The notes under the pieces were generated by a model, which searched no databases, was not told the origin of the DNA, and saw only the letters and a program-made list of their open reading frames with translations. The translations under genes and the position numbers were made by a program. A stretch of DNA of 64,000 nt from positions 157,980 through 221,979 of the forward strand of contig NZ_ATDL01000018.1 of assembly GCF_000416985.1 (NCBI RefSeq), written 5' to 3'. This DNA comes from Sphingobacterium paucimobilis HER1398 (GTDB taxonomy: Bacteria > Bacteroidota > Bacteroidia > Sphingobacteriales > Sphingobacteriaceae). Below, piece by piece: positions 62,405-64,000 of this stretch. Position 1 is the first letter of the stretch, and the number at the start of each line of letters is the position of its first letter.

Positions 62405-62635
62405 TTCGACAACTCTTCGAGAGCTCTTCGACTGTCCTTCGACAGCGCTTCGGGACGTGTTCGAGACTTCTTCGACACACCTTCGGGTGCTGTTCGACTC
62501 CGCTTCGACTAGGCTTCGACTCGCTCTCGAACAGGACTCGAACAACGGTCGAACAACAGTCGAACCTGTCTGCACCCTAGTACGACCCCATCTCGAAGCC
62601 ATACCGAACCAACCTGCTACTCTATCCGAAGCATT
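62405..62635. repeat. 11-bp-pitch array, word TTCGA (21 positions)
   Basis: The word begins at 62,405 and every 11 bp to 62,559 without a break (15 positions), then at 62,581, 62,592, 62,603 and 62,625; 62,570 and 62,614 lack it. TTCG is followed by A or G, later units read CTCGA, GTCGA or TCCGA. CG at word positions 3-4 is kept at 19 of 21 positions, while the other six bases vary. Confidence 0.95.
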
Positions 62636-62641
62636 CTCCGT

Positions 62642-62707
62642 GTATTGCCTAAGTATTACCCAAGTATGCGCTAAGTAGTAACAGTGTATTGGGAGTGTAT
62701 TAAAAGA
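62642..62707. repeat. 11-bp-pitch array, word GTATT
   Basis: GTA(TT) begins at 62,642, 62,653, 62,664, 62,675, 62,686 and 62,697. Confidence 0.85.
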
Positions 62708-62731
62708 CCATACACTCCCCTTACTTATTCC

Positions 62732-62863
62732 CTGCTTATGCTCTGCCTGTTCTCTGCTTGTTCTCTGCCTATCCGTTGCCTGTTCTTTGCCTATTCTCTG
62801 CTCTTTCTCTGCACTTGGCTTGGGCTTCGTTTGGTATTTGTTTGCCTGTTCTTTGCCTATTCT
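62732..62863. repeat. 11-bp-pitch array, word CTGC/TTGC
   Basis: The word begins at 62,732, 62,743, 62,754, 62,765, 62,776, 62,787, 62,798, 62,809, 62,820, 62,831, 62,842 and 62,853 (TTGG at 62,820 and 62,831). The units CTGCCTGTTCT and TTGCCTATTCT recur. Confidence 0.92.
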
Positions 62864-62973
62864 TCGGTCTGTGCTTACCTCTACACCGAAGAATGAGCAA
62901 CCAATAGGCCACCAATAAACAGAAAAAGCCCCTACTTGATACCTACCAAGACCTAACCACGTTCTACCTTTCC

Positions 62974-63031
62974 CCGATGAACTTCCGATCGATTCCCGAT
63001 CAAACCCCGATGGTGATCGGGGATTCATCGG
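62974..63031. repeat. 11-bp-pitch array, word CCGAT (then inverted ATCGG)
   Basis: CCGAT begins at 62,974, 62,985, 62,996 and 63,007. The inverted form ATCGG follows at 63,016 and 63,027, again 11 bp apart. Its phase equals that of the CTGC block. Confidence 0.85.
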
Positions 63032-63061
63032 GAATCCATTGCGAATTGACCCGGTTTTGGT

Positions 63062-63105
63062 AGAACCAAGGCAGAACAAAGGCAGGTCCTGGGCAGAACG
63101 AAAAC
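63062..63105. repeat. 11-bp-pitch array, word AGAAC
   Basis: AGAAC begins at 63,062, 63,073 and 63,095, with AGGTC at 63,084, in the same 11-bp phase as the CTGC and CCGAT blocks. CCAATA pairs at 62,901/62,912 and CTAC at 62,932/62,943 lie between. Confidence 0.75.
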
Positions 63106-63683
63106 TCCCCATGTCTTCGCCTTCTCTACCGTCACTGCCCCTCACCTCACGCTCGTCATTGCGCTCCATCTCGTCACTGCGAAAGGCAGAGAAGCTTGTC
63201 CCGAATTTACTTCGGGAAAGCAGTCTATCATTAATATTTACTGGGCGACTAAAAAGGTCTTTGTCATCCGCCAGTAGTCGGACACGGCCCTCACCAAAAG
63301 ACAGTCCTCTTCCACCCTTAAAATAATGTTTCATATTTAAGCTATATTAGCGACAAATAGATTGAAAGCCCTGTTTCAGACACAAGACGATTAAACTCTA
63401 TTTATCAGATAATTAAATGATTGAAATCTTATCGCTATACCTAGATCGTGTGCTATCGAAAATAATTGGTTTATATCGGTATGAAAGCGATGATTTTGAA
63501 TGAATAAAATGATCAATGAAATATACTATTCTGGAGGACAAATCAATAGTCTAAAGAGCCAACTTTTTAAGTTGCCCGTAAAATATAATGAACAGAAAAG
63601 GAACCTCCCTTGCTCAATGGTTGAGCGTGAGAAACTACGCGACCACGACCTTAAAAAATTAAGGGAGGCCCTATCTGGATATT

Positions 63684-64000
63684 ACGGTTTGATTTGTGCC
63701 AGTCATTTCGGTCGGATGGTGCCAGCTATTACGGTTCAAATGATGCCACTTTAGTGGTTTAGTTTTCTTCCATCGCTCCGTTTTTTACGGTTCGAATTGT
63801 GCCACTTCAAAAAGATCGGGAAAGAATTACCTTGTCGCTCTAAATACAGCGATATGGCCAACAAACTTGATCCGATGGACTTAAAACAAATACTCACATT
63901 ACATCTGGACGGTTACAGTAACCGTAAAATAGGTTCCGTTCTGGGTATTTCCCGCAATACGGTCAATACCTATATGCAGCTGTTTGCAGGCAGCGAATAC
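63684..64000 (+). mobile_element. Left end of an IS21-family insertion sequence
   Basis: Four degenerate 18-bp direct repeats of the form ACGGTT-n5-TGTGCCA lie at 63,684-63,701, 63,707-63,724, 63,731-63,748 and 63,787-63,804, as in the multiple terminal transposase sites of IS21-type elements. The exact outer end is not determinable; it may begin slightly before 63,684. The istA gene follows and continues past the window. Confidence 0.7.
63854..64000 (+). CDS. istA: IS21-family transposase IstA, N-terminal part (cut by window edge)
   Basis: Only 49 residues are visible. MDLKQILTLHLDGYSNRKIG followed by SVLGISRNTVNTYMQLFAG is the N-terminal helix-turn-helix of IstA transposases of the IS21 family. 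The DDE domain and the istB gene should follow outside the window. The start is the ATG at 63,854, which follows the terminal repeats by 49 bp. Confidence 0.85.
   Translation, partial: MANKLDPMDLKQILTLHLDGYSNRKIGSVLGISRNTVNTYMQLFAGSEY

Larger units (their letters stand above)
61598..63334 (-). other. Leader region of SusC locus 3 with continuous open frame
   Basis: This 1737-bp stretch contains the word arrays below and a minus-strand open frame in phase with the SusC gene, beginning MKHYFKGGRGLSF. Protein-like sequence is limited to the two ends (near residues 1-100 and 500-575, for example LVEELREKRLILKGFRGLCE). The middle gives 11-residue periodic peptides such as TRRCVEEVSNT and SRSAVEGQSKS, a consequence of the 11-bp pitch. 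REP-like words CGTCATTGCG (63,151), CGTCACTGCG and GAAGCAATCT (61,910) flank it. Confidence 0.55.

Noticed and set aside
62059..62896. Several plus-strand frames in the word arrays
   Set aside because: They are short, overlap each other and follow the 11-bp lattice, so they look like artefacts of the repeats.
61960..63105. CRISPR array
   Set aside because: The repeated words are 3-5 bp at an 11-bp pitch; a CRISPR array needs repeats of about 24-40 bp with similar-sized spacers, and no cas genes are present.
58298..63334. A single 1678-residue SusC protein
   Set aside because: A SusC signal peptide begins at 61,597 and the extra N-terminal part follows the repeat lattice; the open leader is recorded as a finding instead.
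63500..63754. 84-codon frame before the IS21 end
   Set aside because: Its C-terminal part lies inside the IS terminal repeats, so it is at best the remnant of a gene cut by the insertion; no family is recognisable.

Overview
The window comes from a Bacteroidota chromosome, most likely Sphingobacteriaceae (Sphingobacterium-like). The evidence is three SusC/SusD outer-membrane import loci (two with an ECF sigma factor and a FecR anti-sigma gene), TlpA-type thioredoxin proteins with DUF4369-like N-termini, type IX secretion (T9SS) type-B sorting domains paired with PorP/SprF proteins, and promoters of the Bacteroidota form (TAnnTTTG with a -33 box). All calls come from reading the sequence; no database search was possible.

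Layout. 1-3.4 kb: end of a DUF1501 gene, aspartase aspA, tatA, and a small exported NTF2-like protein. 3.4-12.5 kb: SusCD locus 1 on the minus strand (sigma, FecR, SusC with STN, SusD, two TlpA-like proteins). 12.6-22.6 kb: SusCD locus 2 (sigma, FecR, SusC with STN, SusD, an endonuclease/exonuclease/phosphatase lipoprotein, a SusE-like lipoprotein, a discoidin-type lipoprotein). 22.9-30.8 kb: a fatty-acid desaturase, a tightly coupled pair of one very large DUF4132-like protein and a small unknown protein, and a small beta-barrel protein. 30.8-35.6 kb: an NAD-salvage operon (Prs-like, nicotinamide phosphoribosyltransferase, NadE, nicotinamidase-like hydrolase, NrtR-like Nudix regulator) preceded by two matching palindromic operators. 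35.7-36.5 kb: a second copy of the NTF2-like gene with its promoter and terminator. 37-49.5 kb: two T9SS cassettes, each a type-B cargo gene followed by a nearly identical PorP/SprF gene, with a BclB-like surface protein between them. 49.7-54 kb: a 7TM-LuxR regulator, a membrane LytTR-like protein and two GC-rich unknown genes. 54.5-55.4 kb: a MauE-like protein and a small secreted protein. 55.4-61.6 kb: SusCD locus 3 (SusC without STN, SusD, TlpA). 61.6-63.3 kb: a long leader made of short-word arrays. 63.7-64 kb: left end of an IS21-family element.

The most unusual structure is the leader upstream of the third SusC gene. From about 61,960 to 63,105 it consists of consecutive blocks, each repeating one 3-5 bp word exactly every 11 bp while the bases between words vary. 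Successive blocks use different words (GTA, ATGT, AGTT, TTCGA, GTATT, CTGC, CCGAT, AGAAC). The longest, TTCGA, keeps its 11-bp pitch over 21 positions. The SusC reading frame stays open through the whole leader for about 579 extra codons. Shorter arrays with an 8-bp pitch (GTTAT/ATAAC) lie between the T9SS genes and near 54.5 kb, so fixed-pitch word arrays recur in this genome.

Two regulatory architectures are also well supported. The two NTF2-like genes share an upstream region with three copies of a CGAAA motif 21 bp apart, ending just before a Bacteroidota promoter. The NAD operon has twin TTGAGTA-N5-TACTCAA palindromes around its promoter, and its last gene encodes a regulator whose Nudix catalytic box is altered.
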